NCBI GenBank assembly: GCA_022843805.1
Contig: JALHMY010000019.1
Span: 1-64,000 of the forward strand
Source: Fuerstiella sp.
GTDB lineage: Bacteria > Planctomycetota > Planctomycetia > Planctomycetales > Planctomycetaceae
Direction of reading: 5' to 3'
DNA: 64,000 bases
Shown here: positions 8,320-18,023 of the stretch, one piece after another
Layout: each line of letters begins with the position of its first letter
How positions within the stretch are numbered: the first letter of the stretch is position 1
Position numbers and translations under genes: made by a program
The notes under the pieces: generated by a model
Seen by the model: only the letters and a program-made list of their open reading frames with translations
What the model was told of the DNA's origin: nothing
Databases searched by the model: none

Positions 8320-10763
8320 GGCAGCCCTCTTCTGCGTCGCAGAGTCCAGTCACCGACAAAGCATCCGACGGCTGCGATGAAAACCCACCACTGATGCCAC
8401 ACTGGCCATGAAGTGATTTCAGCCACAGGCGCATCGCTTTCCTGGAGGCGATCCACGAATTCATCAAGGTCATCAAGTTTAACGGTTTGTCCTCCGGAGA
8501 CTTCTGCCACTCGCTGGAGGAAAGATTGATTGATGCGAACGGATTTCATTTCATCCTGATCAGGCTGACAAGCCCAGCCTGTCAGTGCTGTCAGGGGCTG
8601 AGCATTTTCTTCGTCGGAAATGTTCGCGGTGACGGCAACTCGCCATGGCCCGGAAACATTCGCGGCAACAACTGCTTCAAACGATCCGGGAGCGGCATCG
8701 GAAGGTTCTCCCGTCAGTTCAATTTTTCTGCCGTCCGGATCGGTCACTGTCAGGCGAACGTCGGCATTTTCACGAGACTCGAAGTCACGACCTTTGACGG
8801 TTGCCGTGATTCGAACAACACCTGTTCCCATCGATGGGTCACTGGTCACAGCCACATCAAGTCGACGGGGAACATCCGCCACAAGCCACCTCATCAGCTG
8901 ACGGCATGCTCTTGAATGATCGCTCAGATCCTCGGAGTGCCCGTTGTCGTTCGCGGCAGCGGTTTCCTGCAAAACAGTGGGGATCATTCGACCGCTAGTC
9001 TTCCCCTGCAGTTTCTCCAGCCCTTCGCGAAGTCTCCATCGCCACAGATCTCCCACGCAGACGGCGCCTGTGCGGCCTTTTCCAAACCGTTGTACGACAA
9101 TTGCTGGCCAGTGGTTATCCTGCTCATCCTTTACTTCTGCCATTACAATGGCACCGGGACGCACAAATGCGGTGGCATTGACGGTTTGAAAGGGCGGCAT
9201 CGACTCCATTCTCTGCGTTTCCGCCTGTTCATCGGAACGCAGTCGAATCCATGGCTGCAGCGATCCATCACGAGTCAGACTGAGCCTGACCGGACCTTTT
9301 GGCGATTCCGCCGACCGGCTCAGGTCAACCGGCAGAATTTCGCCAACCGGTGTTCGATCAAAATTTCCCTGCCGAAACGACTCCTGCCCGCCCATCATCA
9401 GCAGACCACCGCCACGGCGAGCAACAAAGTCATACATCAGCTTCAACTGGTCGGCGAGGAAAAAATCGGCTTCGATGTCGTCAAGTACGATCGCATCATA
9501 CGGGAACAGATCTTCTGCTTTCTCAGGGAATCCGCCTCGCAGCTCATCGGCCGTTTTGGTGCCGATACGAACCAGCACCGGCTCATCATACTCTTCCGCC
9601 AGTTCCTGTTCCCCCGGATCAAATCCCCGAAACAGTGAGTTGGACCGTTCCCCGTCACGACCTCGAAAATCGAATCTCGCCTCTTTCTTTGCAATTCTAA
9701 GAAGACCCACCAGCTGGATCTGAGGATCTGATTCAACGGCTCGTCGCAGGAATTTGAACTCCCAGTTCGGTCGGCCCGAGACGTAAAGAATTCGTCGAGG
9801 CTGACTGCCCCGATCCACTGCAATGGTCCTCTGATTGTTGACGGTTGTTACTTCATCGTTTCGAACATTCCCCGAAGAATCCAGCAGCGATGCCTGTACC
9901 TGATAGAATACCGTTCCTTCAGCCGAAGGGCGGTGCTGAAATCTGAACGGAGTCTGTTCGCTGGCCGGACGGGTCTGCGATTCGATGTCGGTGCCTTCAG
10001 CGTCCTGAAGTGTCATCCGGATCTGGTCACCCTCGGCGTTCGATACGGCTGGCTGAACCTGCAGAGTTACCGGGGCGTCATCAAATGCGGTCTGAGTAAC
10101 AACCACGGATTCGACTGCCACATCAGGCATGGCCGCATCATCTGACATCAGCACCGGATATACTGGCGGAATGCCCTGAAGTGTCTCCACGGATTCTGTC
10201 GTATCTGTGGCATTGCCATCCGATAGCAAAATGATTCCGGCCAATGGCTGGCCCTCAAACCGCTGTTTCAGCTGATCGAGAGCCGTGTGCAGTCCGGACG
10301 CCGTGCCGTCAAACTCCACGCCTTCGTAGCGATCAACCTGTTTCAGACGATCACTCACCACATAACGTCTCAGCTCAAAATCCTGACCAATTCGATTGAG
10401 CCATCCGTTCGGCTCTGATCGTTCTCCCGCTTCCAGAAGCTTTTTCAATAGATCAGCGCGCGTCTCCTGCTGATCCGTTGTGACCAGATGACTGCGACTC
10501 ACATCCGTGACCACCGCCAGAACATTCGCACCACGCTTCGGACGAGAACTGCTCCAGAGCGGGTTGACGAGACAAGCTGCAAGCAACAACCATCCGAGAC
10601 ATCGCAGGATCACAGCAATGCTCATCGAACGAAGTCGTTTTCGATTCAGCAGCAATGTCAGCAGAATGCCGACTGCAATAAGTCCGACAGCCGCAGTCAG
10701 CCACTGCGGATCACCCATCACGAGTGCACTCAGGTTTGTCAGATACGGAGCCGGATTGTTCAT
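8316..10763 (-). CDS. Membrane protein with vWA-like and class I glutamine-amidotransferase-like domains
   Basis: 815-aa membrane protein with two N-terminal transmembrane helices (about 20-40 and 48-66) and one at the C-terminus ('WWVFIAAVGCFVGDWTL'). After the N-terminal helices comes a vWA-like domain ('VLAVVTDVSRS', 'GIILLSDGNATD'). Around residues 310-470 there is a GATase1-like Rossmann domain ('ILYVSGRPNWEFKFLRRAV', 'DAIVLDDIEADFF', 'GGGLLMMGGQESF'), and then Ig-like beta domains. The MIDAS is degenerate (D.S.S present, other residues uncertain). It overlaps both neighbours by ATGA, implying translational coupling. Such proteins accompany BatA/MoxR operons in planctomycetes; the exact role is unknown. 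Confidence 0.75.
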   Translation of the reverse strand: MNNPAPYLTNLSALVMGDPQWLTAAVGLIAVGILLTLLLNRKRLRSMSIAVILRCLGWLLLAACLVNPLWSSSRPKRGANVLAVVTDVSRSHLVTTDQQETRADLLKKLLEAGERSEPNGWLNRIGQDFELRRYVVSDRLKQVDRYEGVEFDGTASGLHTALDQLKQRFEGQPLAGIILLSDGNATDTTESVETLQGIPPVYPVLMSDDAAMPDVAVESVVVTQTAFDDAPVTLQVQPAVSNAEGDQIRMTLQDAEGTDIESQTRPASEQTPFRFQHRPSAEGTVFYQVQASLLDSSGNVRNDEVTTVNNQRTIAVDRGSQPRRILYVSGRPNWEFKFLRRAVESDPQIQLVGLLRIAKKEARFDFRGRDGERSNSLFRGFDPGEQELAEEYDEPVLVRIGTKTADELRGGFPEKAEDLFPYDAIVLDDIEADFFLADQLKLMYDFVARRGGGLLMMGGQESFRQGNFDRTPVGEILPVDLSRSAESPKGPVRLSLTRDGSLQPWIRLRSDEQAETQRMESMPPFQTVNATAFVRPGAIVMAEVKDEQDNHWPAIVVQRFGKGRTGAVCVGDLWRWRLREGLEKLQGKTSGRMIPTVLQETAAANDNGHSEDLSDHSRACRQLMRWLVADVPRRLDVAVTSDPSMGTGVVRITATVKGRDFESRENADVRLTVTDPDGRKIELTGEPSDAAPGSFEAVVAANVSGPWRVAVTANISDEENAQPLTALTGWACQPDQDEMKSVRINQSFLQRVAEVSGGQTVKLDDLDEFVDRLQESDAPVAEITSWPVWHQWWVFIAAVGCFVGDWTLRRRRGLP

Positions 10764-13700
10764 TTCGAAGGCTCCTTCCGGCGCTGCTGACCCAGCAGCT
10801 CATAGTATCGCTGAACTAGCTCATCAAACTCTTCCGGAACCGGTTCGCGATCGATCGGTACCATTGAGCGATCAGAGTTCATTCGAGAAAGCTCCTGAGC
10901 GATTCTGGCTTCGAGAGCCTGCATTTCTGCGAGAAGCTGAGATTTCACCAGCTCCCACTGCGGTTGTGAACCGTGCCGCTTAAACTCTGCTCGCATCGCC
11001 CGAGCTCGGTCACGCACCTGAGCCACTCGATTTCGAAGATCCGGATCATCGAGCATCTCTTCGACATCTCGAAGTCGGTCTGACCATTCTGAGAAGTCCT
11101 CACCTGTGATCGGCTGAGCTCCGCCACCCCCGCCAGCACCCTGGCTCTGCTGCCGACCGCCACTCAGTAACGAAGACTGCTGGCGAGTTCCCTGTTGTTG
11201 CCCGCCCTGTTGTTGCCCGCCCTGTTGCTGCTCGCCCTGTTGCTGCTCGCTCTGTTGTTGCCCGCTCTGTTGCTGCTCGCTCTGTTGTTGCTCGCTCTGT
11301 TGTTGCCCGCTCTGTTGTTGCCCGCTCTGTTGCTGCCCGCTCTGTTGCTGTCCGGATTGTTGCTGTCCGGATTGTTGCTGTCCGGATTGTTGCTGTCCGG
11401 ATTGTTGCTGACGGCTTGCATTATCTGGTGACTGACCCTGCGTCGCGGGCCGACCATCCTCTGTCTGCTGTTGACGAGTTCCCGCCTGACCAGAGCGTTT
11501 CTCGGACTGCTGGCCAGCTGTCCCCTGTTGCTCAGATTCCTGAGTTCCAGGGCCGTATTTTGAATCTGTCTTATCCTGATTATCTGATTCAGGATCGCCG
11601 CTGCCCTCAGATTCTCCTGTTGCGTTTCGGATTTCCTGAGCCAGTTCCTGGGATAGCTCATTCAGCTCCGATTGTGCTCGGCGCATTGCCTCTGCTTCGC
11701 TTCCCAATACGGCATCCGCTGCTTTGCTGATATCCTGCTGCAGCTGATCGATACCCTTTCTGGCAATCTGTTCGGCCTGCTGCGACTGTCCCCAAAGTCC
11801 GCGACTGACCAGCATTTCTGTGGCTTCGAGAGCTTCCGCCGATTTGGCATCCCGAACATCCTTGAGCGCATCATAAAGTCGGCCGGAGAGCAGCGGTTCG
11901 CTTTGTTCAGCGCGTTCCACCATACTTTTGGCTTCTTCCATGACGCGGTTCAGGCGATCTCGCTGCTGCGATGCCTGTTTTTCAAGCTCTTCCCGATTTC
12001 GGCCGGATCGCAGTGACGGACGCTGACTTTCCGAATTCTCCTCTGAAGATTGTCCGGCCAGTTCCTTTCCAAGTTCTTTTTGTTTTTCGCTGAGTTCTCG
12101 TGCCTGTTCCCGCAGATCGCGCATTGCCTCGGAGAACTGGTTTGAAGTCTGATTGCGCAGATCACTGCTCAGCTGCTCGAATTGTCGTTCGGCACGGGTA
12201 CCCTCAGAAATTGCATCGGACAGTCGACCTTCGTCAATGGCTCGTTCCGCCTGCTGGACATTGGACCGAGCCTGCTCAACCTGTTCTCGCACCTCTGTAT
12301 TCTGAGCCTGCTGAGGATCTGAAGCCTGATCCATACGTTCCCGCAGTTCGTCGACATCTCGCAGCATCTCTCGCTGTTCATCACGCAGGCGTTTCAATTC
12401 CCGTTCGATTTCTTCGCGTTCTTTCTCGGTGGAAGCGCTGCGAAGTTCGGATTCCAGCTGCTTCATGCGTTCATTCAGCATCTGCTGACGACGAGCGAGT
12501 TCCTTCAGGCGATTCAGAACCTGCAGCTGTTCCCGCTGCTGGTTTGTCATCTGCTGCTGTTCCTGAGCCTGTCGTTCAGACTCGTAGCGGTTTCGATTAT
12601 TATCCAGTTCAAGCTGCTGCAACTGCTGCTGGGATGCACTATTCTGGCCACCACCCTGCCCCTGGCCCTGTTGTTGCTGCTGCTGTCGGACTTCGAATTC
12701 TGCAGCCCGCATTTTCATCAGCATCTGATAGGCGGCCTGCTCCGGCTGCATGCTGCCTGCAAGACTGGCGTCGGGTTTCTGCTCGCGAACGGCCGTCAGT
12801 CTTTCGATTGCCTTCTGCATTTCGGCAGAAGCTGCGGCACCGGCAGCCGCGAGTTTTGGATCCGATTCGACTTTTTCGAGCGCCTGTTTCAATTGTTCGG
12901 CCGCAGCGACCTGAGAGTCGGCAATAATGCCAATTTCGTTTTGCAGCGTACCGGCCGCTTTACGTTCACTCTCTGAACGCAGCAGGTTCCAGGTTGCAGA
13001 GATAATGTCCTTCTGCACTTTGATCACATCGTCGACTGCACTCGGCCCCTGCTGCTGCTGCTGTTGTTGTTGTTGCTGCTGTTGCTGCTGTTCCCCACCC
13101 TGCTGACCCTCGCGAAAGATCTCTTCAAAACGCCGCACCTCCGCAAACATAATATCGCTGTACGTTCGACGAGGCGCACCGTCTGATCCGACGTCTTCCG
13201 CATAAAAATGATAAGTTACCAGATGGTCGGGTTCCGCTTTCAGCTGTTCCATATCGAGCACATGGGCGATCGTGACTTTCTGCGCCCCCGCGGCAGCTGT
13301 GTTTGATGTTGATGATTCCTCCGGAGGCGTCGCCAGTGAAACAGACTGGGGCTCATGCCCCGTCAGTTCGAAAGAAATTCCGTAATCAACAATACCGAAA
13401 TCATCGGTTGCCTCCGCTTCGACAGCAAACTCCTGAAGTGCCGAGACACTGGTATCGCGGCCAGGAAACGTGACCCTGATCTTCGGCTTACCATTCTGAG
13501 TGACCCGTATCGAAATCAATTCTTCATCAGCAGCCGTTCGTCCGTCAGCATCCTGCAGAAAAACAGTCCACGACTGATTCTGCGTTGCGACCAGAGTCGT
13601 TTCCGCCAGCAGCGGGTCGTCAGGTGAAGTCGGCAGAATGAGAGCGGCCCCATCTTTTGCACGGAGTTCCACAAGTGACACGGGCTTATTGAGTTTCAGC

Positions 13701-14776
13701 TGCAGTTTGACGGCCGAGCCTTCGATCGCCGCAACTCGCAGAGTGTCTTCAATCAGTTCCGGCGGACGACCTGTATACGGCGGCGGCGTCAGCAGAACAT
13801 CGGCTCGTTCCAGTTTAGGTCGAACAAATGTTGTCACTTTAAAGGAGGGAGATGTTCCTGACAGCTGTCCATCCTGAGGCGACTCGGTCAGGTCTTTGAC
13901 CCCAAACCGAATCTGATAAGTTCCATCTGCAACGATGTCCTCCATTCGAGCGGCGAACACGCCGGCATCAACAGACGGTGACATCGCCATCGAACGCTTC
14001 TGACTGCCTGAGCCTGAGCCATCTACCGCTGGGCCGTCCTCAGCCGAGCCCTCACCCGCTGATCCGGCCGCTGCTGAGCCATCGCTCGCTGAGCCATCGA
14101 CTGCTGAATAGTCCAGCACTACACGAATTGGGATGGTCTGCCCGAATCGTGCGACAACGGTGAGTGCCGTTCCTTTTTCGATTTCCACATCACCAGGTTC
14201 AATCACCAGTTCGCTGCTGATTGCTTCGATCGACATTTGCGGATCAGAGGATTTTGGGACAAATCGATCGAAACGAAATCCCTGTCCCCAGCGTCCCGCG
14301 GCCAGAACCCCGGACACCATCAGCACAAACGTCAGGAGACTCATGGAAGACCAGATGAACATCTGTCTTCGGGGAACAGTTCGGGTCCAGTCGGATTGTC
14401 GAGCGAGCCGGTCGGCTTCCCGGATCACCATTTGTGAAAGCACTGAGGACCGGGGCGTCAGTCTTTCGAAAACCTGGACGGCTGTCAGAACCGCATCATT
14501 GAGTTCCGGATGACGCTGTTCGATCAGTCGGGCGGTCTCGACGGGCGACGGCTGACGGACCATGATTCGCGAAAGTACGATGCCCAAAATGGTCGCACTC
14601 AGCAGCACAAGTACTTCTGTCCGAAAAATACCGGTCGTTCCCGGAAACCACAGGCATGTGAGCACCGCGGGGGCTGCCAGCAGCAGCCAGCAAGCCGTCT
14701 GCCTGCGAAGTACTCGCAGCTTCTGCAGCCGTGAGGCAACCATGCGTAAACTGCGTTCCAGCATAGTCCCACTCAT
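10760..14776 (-). CDS. Giant Gln-rich coiled-coil membrane protein (DUF4175-like)
   Basis: 1338-aa protein. Two or three transmembrane helices lie within residues 25-170, followed by Ig-like beta domains (about 170-520) and then a very long, charged, Gln-rich coiled coil. Low-complexity segments include a run of 14 Gln encoded near 13045-13090, a Gln/Gly run near 12660-12690 and a pentapeptide array encoded at 11190-11416. The C-terminal 110 residues are ordered and charged ('FSEWSDRLRDVEEMLDDPDLR...'). The layout matches the DUF4175-like proteins beside BatA/DUF58/MoxR genes. It is probably an envelope-anchored structural or assembly factor. ATGA overlaps link it to both neighbours. Expansion or contraction of the repeats would keep frame, because the units are 15 bases. 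Confidence 0.75.
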   Translation of the reverse strand: MSGTMLERSLRMVASRLQKLRVLRRQTACWLLLAAPAVLTCLWFPGTTGIFRTEVLVLLSATILGIVLSRIMVRQPSPVETARLIEQRHPELNDAVLTAVQVFERLTPRSSVLSQMVIREADRLARQSDWTRTVPRRQMFIWSSMSLLTFVLMVSGVLAAGRWGQGFRFDRFVPKSSDPQMSIEAISSELVIEPGDVEIEKGTALTVVARFGQTIPIRVVLDYSAVDGSASDGSAAAGSAGEGSAEDGPAVDGSGSGSQKRSMAMSPSVDAGVFAARMEDIVADGTYQIRFGVKDLTESPQDGQLSGTSPSFKVTTFVRPKLERADVLLTPPPYTGRPPELIEDTLRVAAIEGSAVKLQLKLNKPVSLVELRAKDGAALILPTSPDDPLLAETTLVATQNQSWTVFLQDADGRTAADEELISIRVTQNGKPKIRVTFPGRDTSVSALQEFAVEAEATDDFGIVDYGISFELTGHEPQSVSLATPPEESSTSNTAAAGAQKVTIAHVLDMEQLKAEPDHLVTYHFYAEDVGSDGAPRRTYSDIMFAEVRRFEEIFREGQQGGEQQQQQQQQQQQQQQGPSAVDDVIKVQKDIISATWNLLRSESERKAAGTLQNEIGIIADSQVAAAEQLKQALEKVESDPKLAAAGAAASAEMQKAIERLTAVREQKPDASLAGSMQPEQAAYQMLMKMRAAEFEVRQQQQQQGQGQGGGQNSASQQQLQQLELDNNRNRYESERQAQEQQQMTNQQREQLQVLNRLKELARRQQMLNERMKQLESELRSASTEKEREEIERELKRLRDEQREMLRDVDELRERMDQASDPQQAQNTEVREQVEQARSNVQQAERAIDEGRLSDAISEGTRAERQFEQLSSDLRNQTSNQFSEAMRDLREQARELSEKQKELGKELAGQSSEENSESQRPSLRSGRNREELEKQASQQRDRLNRVMEEAKSMVERAEQSEPLLSGRLYDALKDVRDAKSAEALEATEMLVSRGLWGQSQQAEQIARKGIDQLQQDISKAADAVLGSEAEAMRRAQSELNELSQELAQEIRNATGESEGSGDPESDNQDKTDSKYGPGTQESEQQGTAGQQSEKRSGQAGTRQQQTEDGRPATQGQSPDNASRQQQSGQQQSGQQQSGQQQSGQQQSGQQQSGQQQSGQQQSEQQQSEQQQSGQQQSEQQQGEQQQGGQQQGGQQQGTRQQSSLLSGGRQQSQGAGGGGGAQPITGEDFSEWSDRLRDVEEMLDDPDLRNRVAQVRDRARAMRAEFKRHGSQPQWELVKSQLLAEMQALEARIAQELSRMNSDRSMVPIDREPVPEEFDELVQRYYELLGQQRRKEPSK
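11190..11416 (-). repeat. In-frame 15-bp tandem repeat encoding (S/G)(G/E)QQQ
   Basis: Fifteen consecutive QQQ-containing pentapeptides of the form SGQQQ, SEQQQ or GGQQQ lie within the giant coiled-coil protein. Units on the plus strand read 'ctgttg(t/c)tg(c)ccg'-like with third-position variation (ttg/ctg, ccg/tcg/gcc), so the array has diverged in blocks: CCGGAT-type units at one end and CTCGCT/CCCGCC-type units at the other. Confidence 0.9.
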
Positions 14777-17055
14777 GCGATGCTCTCCATTTGTTGTCGG
14801 CGTTCAATTCCGCCTGCGATGAGTGCTTCCAGTAACAGGCATCCAAGTCCCGCAATAAGCAGCCATCGCCAGAATTTTTGTCGTGATTCCAGTTCCATCG
14901 AATTCAGCTGCCCTGCCAGATCGGCGTCTTCGGAACTGGCTTCTGACAGGACCTCATCAGCAACTGCAGCCTGTAATCCCAGAGCCTGCAGCTGACCAAC
15001 AGGCAGTGGGTCCGTTCGAGTTTCTGATGGTGACAGTCCTGCAATCATATCCAGAATACGATCAGACTCGCTCGTTTTTCCGGAAAGAACGTATCTCCCT
15101 GGCTGATCAAGAAGAATGCCCATTGACGTTTGAGGTGCCCGTGCTGATCGCGACAATTCTGACTCTGTTCCTTCTGACGATCCTGAGTCCGAAACATCGG
15201 ACGAACCAGTCGCGGGTGGATTTTCGGGCTCTGGCGAGTTGCCCACATGCGGAGTTACATCGTTCGTTGTAACGGGCACATCGCCTGCGGTGATGATCGT
15301 TCGATCCGGCTTTTGTATCGACCAGTCTTCAGTCCCCAGCAGTTCACCTGGCGAAATCAGTTCACCTACAATCGCCGTCAGCTGACTGCCACGGCGCGGA
15401 TTGGATTTGCGAATCAGGCTGGTGATCATCGGGGGAAATCGAGTCGACAGAGCCCACTGGCTGTCTTCCGGGTGCCAGCCCGAAGCAAACAGTAGGATGT
15501 GACCTGCAGGGGATTCGCGGGTCTCAAGAATCGCGGGCGTGCCGGTGTCAAACCTGGCTGCAGCACGGTAAACCGTACTGTCGGCCTGCGTTTTCAGCAT
15601 TCGATAGTGCCAGAAACGGATGGAAGAAAAATCAGAAAACCGAGCATCCGAAAACGGAGCAAACAGCGGGCTCGTAAAATCGACGTTACCCAGCATCACG
15701 TAGTCACTGACGGTGGCTTCCTCAACGGTGAGTGGTTCCGGCAGCAAACTGGCAATCGACCCGGCGACCTCCGGCGATCGCAGTGCCACCAGAAGTACTC
15801 CGCCCCGCTTCAGACAGTTTTGAATGGATTCCAGCAGTCCGGCCGGGACAACGTCGGTAACGACAATCAGGCGGATATCGTCGGCAATCGGAAGGATAAC
15901 ACCATTGCCCTGACTAACATCCACGATATCAACGGGTTCACTTTCGTTACCGTCAACCACTCGCTGAAGATAATACCTCATCAGTTCCGCGTTGTTCAGA
16001 TCAGAAGGTCCCACGTGGGCGATCCTGACCGCAGGATTTTCAGTCAGCGGCAGTTCGGCAATATTGTCAAAGGGGTGAATGTCCTGCATCAGTTCGACAG
16101 CAACCGCAGGGGCAACTCCCGGTTCCTGACTGACCGGAAGTGAAATCGCACGACGCTGGCCGGGCGCCACATCAGCAGTAATTGGTTTACCCGTCGGACG
16201 GCCATCTTTATCAACCAGCTGCAGAGTAAAGTCTGATAACTGTGAATCCGTCGAGCTGGTCAGACGAATCCGAGTCTGTCCCTGTGCATCATCTTCCATC
16301 AGGCTGATACCCGCGTTACCGCTTTGCAATGGCCTTACAATTTTCAGATCGACCTGAACGGCAGCGGGAAATGATGCGGTTCGCAGTTCATCCAGCTGAC
16401 TGCCTCGCTGGAAGTCGGTAATCAGCACAATGCGCCTCTGTCCGATTTGGCCGTCTCTGACATTCTCCTGCGACACCTCGTCCGCTGCACTCAAAAGCGC
16501 GGCTCCGGTTCGTGTTTCCATCCAGTCCGGCTCCCAGGACTCGATCATCTTTTCCACAAGGCTGCGTCGAGCGTCTGGTTCCGTCTGACTCCATTGATCT
16601 GCCGATACGACAGTGCGAGTTGTTCGTGAGAAGCAGCTGATACTGAGAACATCCTGAGAATTCAGTTCATCCACGGTCTGTTGAATCTGCTTTGCCACCG
16701 CGTCTCGAATGCCATCGCGCCTCATGCTGGCGCTGGAGTCAATCAGCAGAACTACTCGATTTCTGGATTCATCAACAACAGTATCCGGCATCGCCAGACG
16801 CTGGAACGGTCGCGCGAAAGCCATTCCGATCAATACAAGTGCCAGGATTCGCAGCAACATCAGAGGCCAGTGCTCAATTGTTGACCGTTTGGTCATTTTG
16901 GGCAGTGACGGACGCAGAAACCGAACAAGGCTGAACGGCAGCTTTTCGGAAGGGGTGCGACGCAGCAGATGCAGGACAATCGGAATTGTCGCGGTGACGA
17001 TACCGGCCGCTGCAAAAACAGGCGTCAGAAAATCAAACATGCCGATACCTGCCAA
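14773..17055 (-). CDS. BatA-type aerotolerance/vWA membrane protein
   Basis: 760-aa protein with an N-terminal BatA segment: membrane helix 'FAAAGIVTATIPIVLHLLRR' followed by the conserved 'LPFS..RFL' and a second helix 'LLRILALVLIGMAFARP'. A vWA domain with an intact MIDAS start 'LLIDSSASM' follows, with 'VLITDFQRGS' further on. A GATase-like segment lies around 350-480 ('LIVVTDVVPAGLLESIQNCLKRGGVLLVAL'), and a C-terminal membrane helix 'WLLIAGLGCLLLEALIAGG' closes it. It starts 9 bases after the DUF58 stop. Metal-dependent ligand binding by the vWA domain, acted on by MoxR, is the usual model for this operon type. Confidence 0.85.
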   Translation of the reverse strand: MAGIGMFDFLTPVFAAAGIVTATIPIVLHLLRRTPSEKLPFSLVRFLRPSLPKMTKRSTIEHWPLMLLRILALVLIGMAFARPFQRLAMPDTVVDESRNRVVLLIDSSASMRRDGIRDAVAKQIQQTVDELNSQDVLSISCFSRTTRTVVSADQWSQTEPDARRSLVEKMIESWEPDWMETRTGAALLSAADEVSQENVRDGQIGQRRIVLITDFQRGSQLDELRTASFPAAVQVDLKIVRPLQSGNAGISLMEDDAQGQTRIRLTSSTDSQLSDFTLQLVDKDGRPTGKPITADVAPGQRRAISLPVSQEPGVAPAVAVELMQDIHPFDNIAELPLTENPAVRIAHVGPSDLNNAELMRYYLQRVVDGNESEPVDIVDVSQGNGVILPIADDIRLIVVTDVVPAGLLESIQNCLKRGGVLLVALRSPEVAGSIASLLPEPLTVEEATVSDYVMLGNVDFTSPLFAPFSDARFSDFSSIRFWHYRMLKTQADSTVYRAAARFDTGTPAILETRESPAGHILLFASGWHPEDSQWALSTRFPPMITSLIRKSNPRRGSQLTAIVGELISPGELLGTEDWSIQKPDRTIITAGDVPVTTNDVTPHVGNSPEPENPPATGSSDVSDSGSSEGTESELSRSARAPQTSMGILLDQPGRYVLSGKTSESDRILDMIAGLSPSETRTDPLPVGQLQALGLQAAVADEVLSEASSEDADLAGQLNSMELESRQKFWRWLLIAGLGCLLLEALIAGGIERRQQMESIA

Positions 17056-17064
17056 TACTGGTCA

Positions 17065-17994
17065 TTATCGCTGCCTCCGTGCCTGCAGGAACTCGGCGAG
17101 AGCCAGTTCGAGCGGACGATCAGTGGACATCAGGACAAATGAAGCGCCAATCGCATCACACGCTGCCCTCACCTGACGATTGTGTTCGTTGATTCTTGCA
17201 GTGAATTCCGATCGGACAAGTTCCGGATCCGCATAGATCTGCTGGTTCGTTTCAAGATCCTGAAACAGGCGCGGTCCATCAATGTTCAGGGTCAGCTCCG
17301 CAGGGTCCAGAACCTGGAAAACAATGACATCGTGGCGACAGCCTCTCAACAGCTTCAGCCCTTCCTGAATCTGCTCAACAGGCGCCAGCATGTCTGATAT
17401 CAGAATCACCAGACCCTGCTTGCTGAGTCGCCTCGCTGTATGTTCCAGCGCCTGCTCCGGATTGGTGTCGGATCCGGAAACAGGCTCCTCAAGTGAAACC
17501 ATCAGACGCCGGAGCTGACCGGGGCGATATCGAGCGGGAACGACCAGCCGTACCGACTCGTCAAACAGAGTCAGTCCCACAGCGTCGCCCTGTCGATTCA
17601 GCAGCCATGCCAGAGCCGCCGCGATCGTCCTTCCGTAATCATGTTTCGAATATCCGAGCGTTCCAAAGGACATCGACCGGCTTGAATCCATTACGATATA
17701 GCACCGCAGGTTCGTTTCATCTTCGAACAGTCGGATGTAACTGCGATCCGTTCGAGCATAGAGTTTCCAGTCAATGAAACGAGGATCATCACCCTGGGCA
17801 TACTGTCGATATTCTGAAAACTCGACGGAGAATCCATGTCGTGGACTGCGGTTGAGCCCCGTCCGAAAACCGTCGACAATCACCTTCGCGCGGATTTCAA
17901 GCGATCGAATGGCCATGATCACCTGAGGATCCATCATGGACTGGTAACGTTTCGTTGCCTGGCCAGATGATTCCACCACCGATGTTGTCGACAT
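17065..17994 (-). CDS. DUF58 domain protein (vWA-like MoxR partner)
   Basis: 309-aa cytosolic protein with the DUF58 hallmark 'DPRFIDWKLYARTDRSYIRLFEDE' region (about 73-96) followed by the vWA-like strand and MIDAS 'YIVMDSSRSM'. A second strand is 'LVILISDML'. The length is normal for the family. It lies 29 bases downstream of the MoxR ATPase gene and 9 bases upstream of the BatA gene, the standard MoxR-DUF58-BatA order. It probably forms a MoxR-dependent complex with the membrane vWA proteins encoded downstream. Confidence 0.9.
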   Translation of the reverse strand: MSTTSVVESSGQATKRYQSMMDPQVIMAIRSLEIRAKVIVDGFRTGLNRSPRHGFSVEFSEYRQYAQGDDPRFIDWKLYARTDRSYIRLFEDETNLRCYIVMDSSRSMSFGTLGYSKHDYGRTIAAALAWLLNRQGDAVGLTLFDESVRLVVPARYRPGQLRRLMVSLEEPVSGSDTNPEQALEHTARRLSKQGLVILISDMLAPVEQIQEGLKLLRGCRHDVIVFQVLDPAELTLNIDGPRLFQDLETNQQIYADPELVRSEFTARINEHNRQVRAACDAIGASFVLMSTDRPLELALAEFLQARRQR

Positions 17995-18023
17995 GCCTGC
18001 TGATCGTTGTGTGGGAGTGGGTT

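Noticed and set aside
11190-11416. Possible CRISPR-like array
   Set aside because: Units are 15 bp, contiguous and in frame with a coding sequence; there are no spacers or cas genes.
11195-11431. Leu-rich frame antisense to the Gln repeat
   Set aside because: Leu/Ala periodicity is the complement of the QQQ array, not a membrane protein.
12100-12927. 275-codon frame opposite the coiled-coil gene
   Set aside because: Shadow of the minus-strand gene; low-complexity, no signal or domain.
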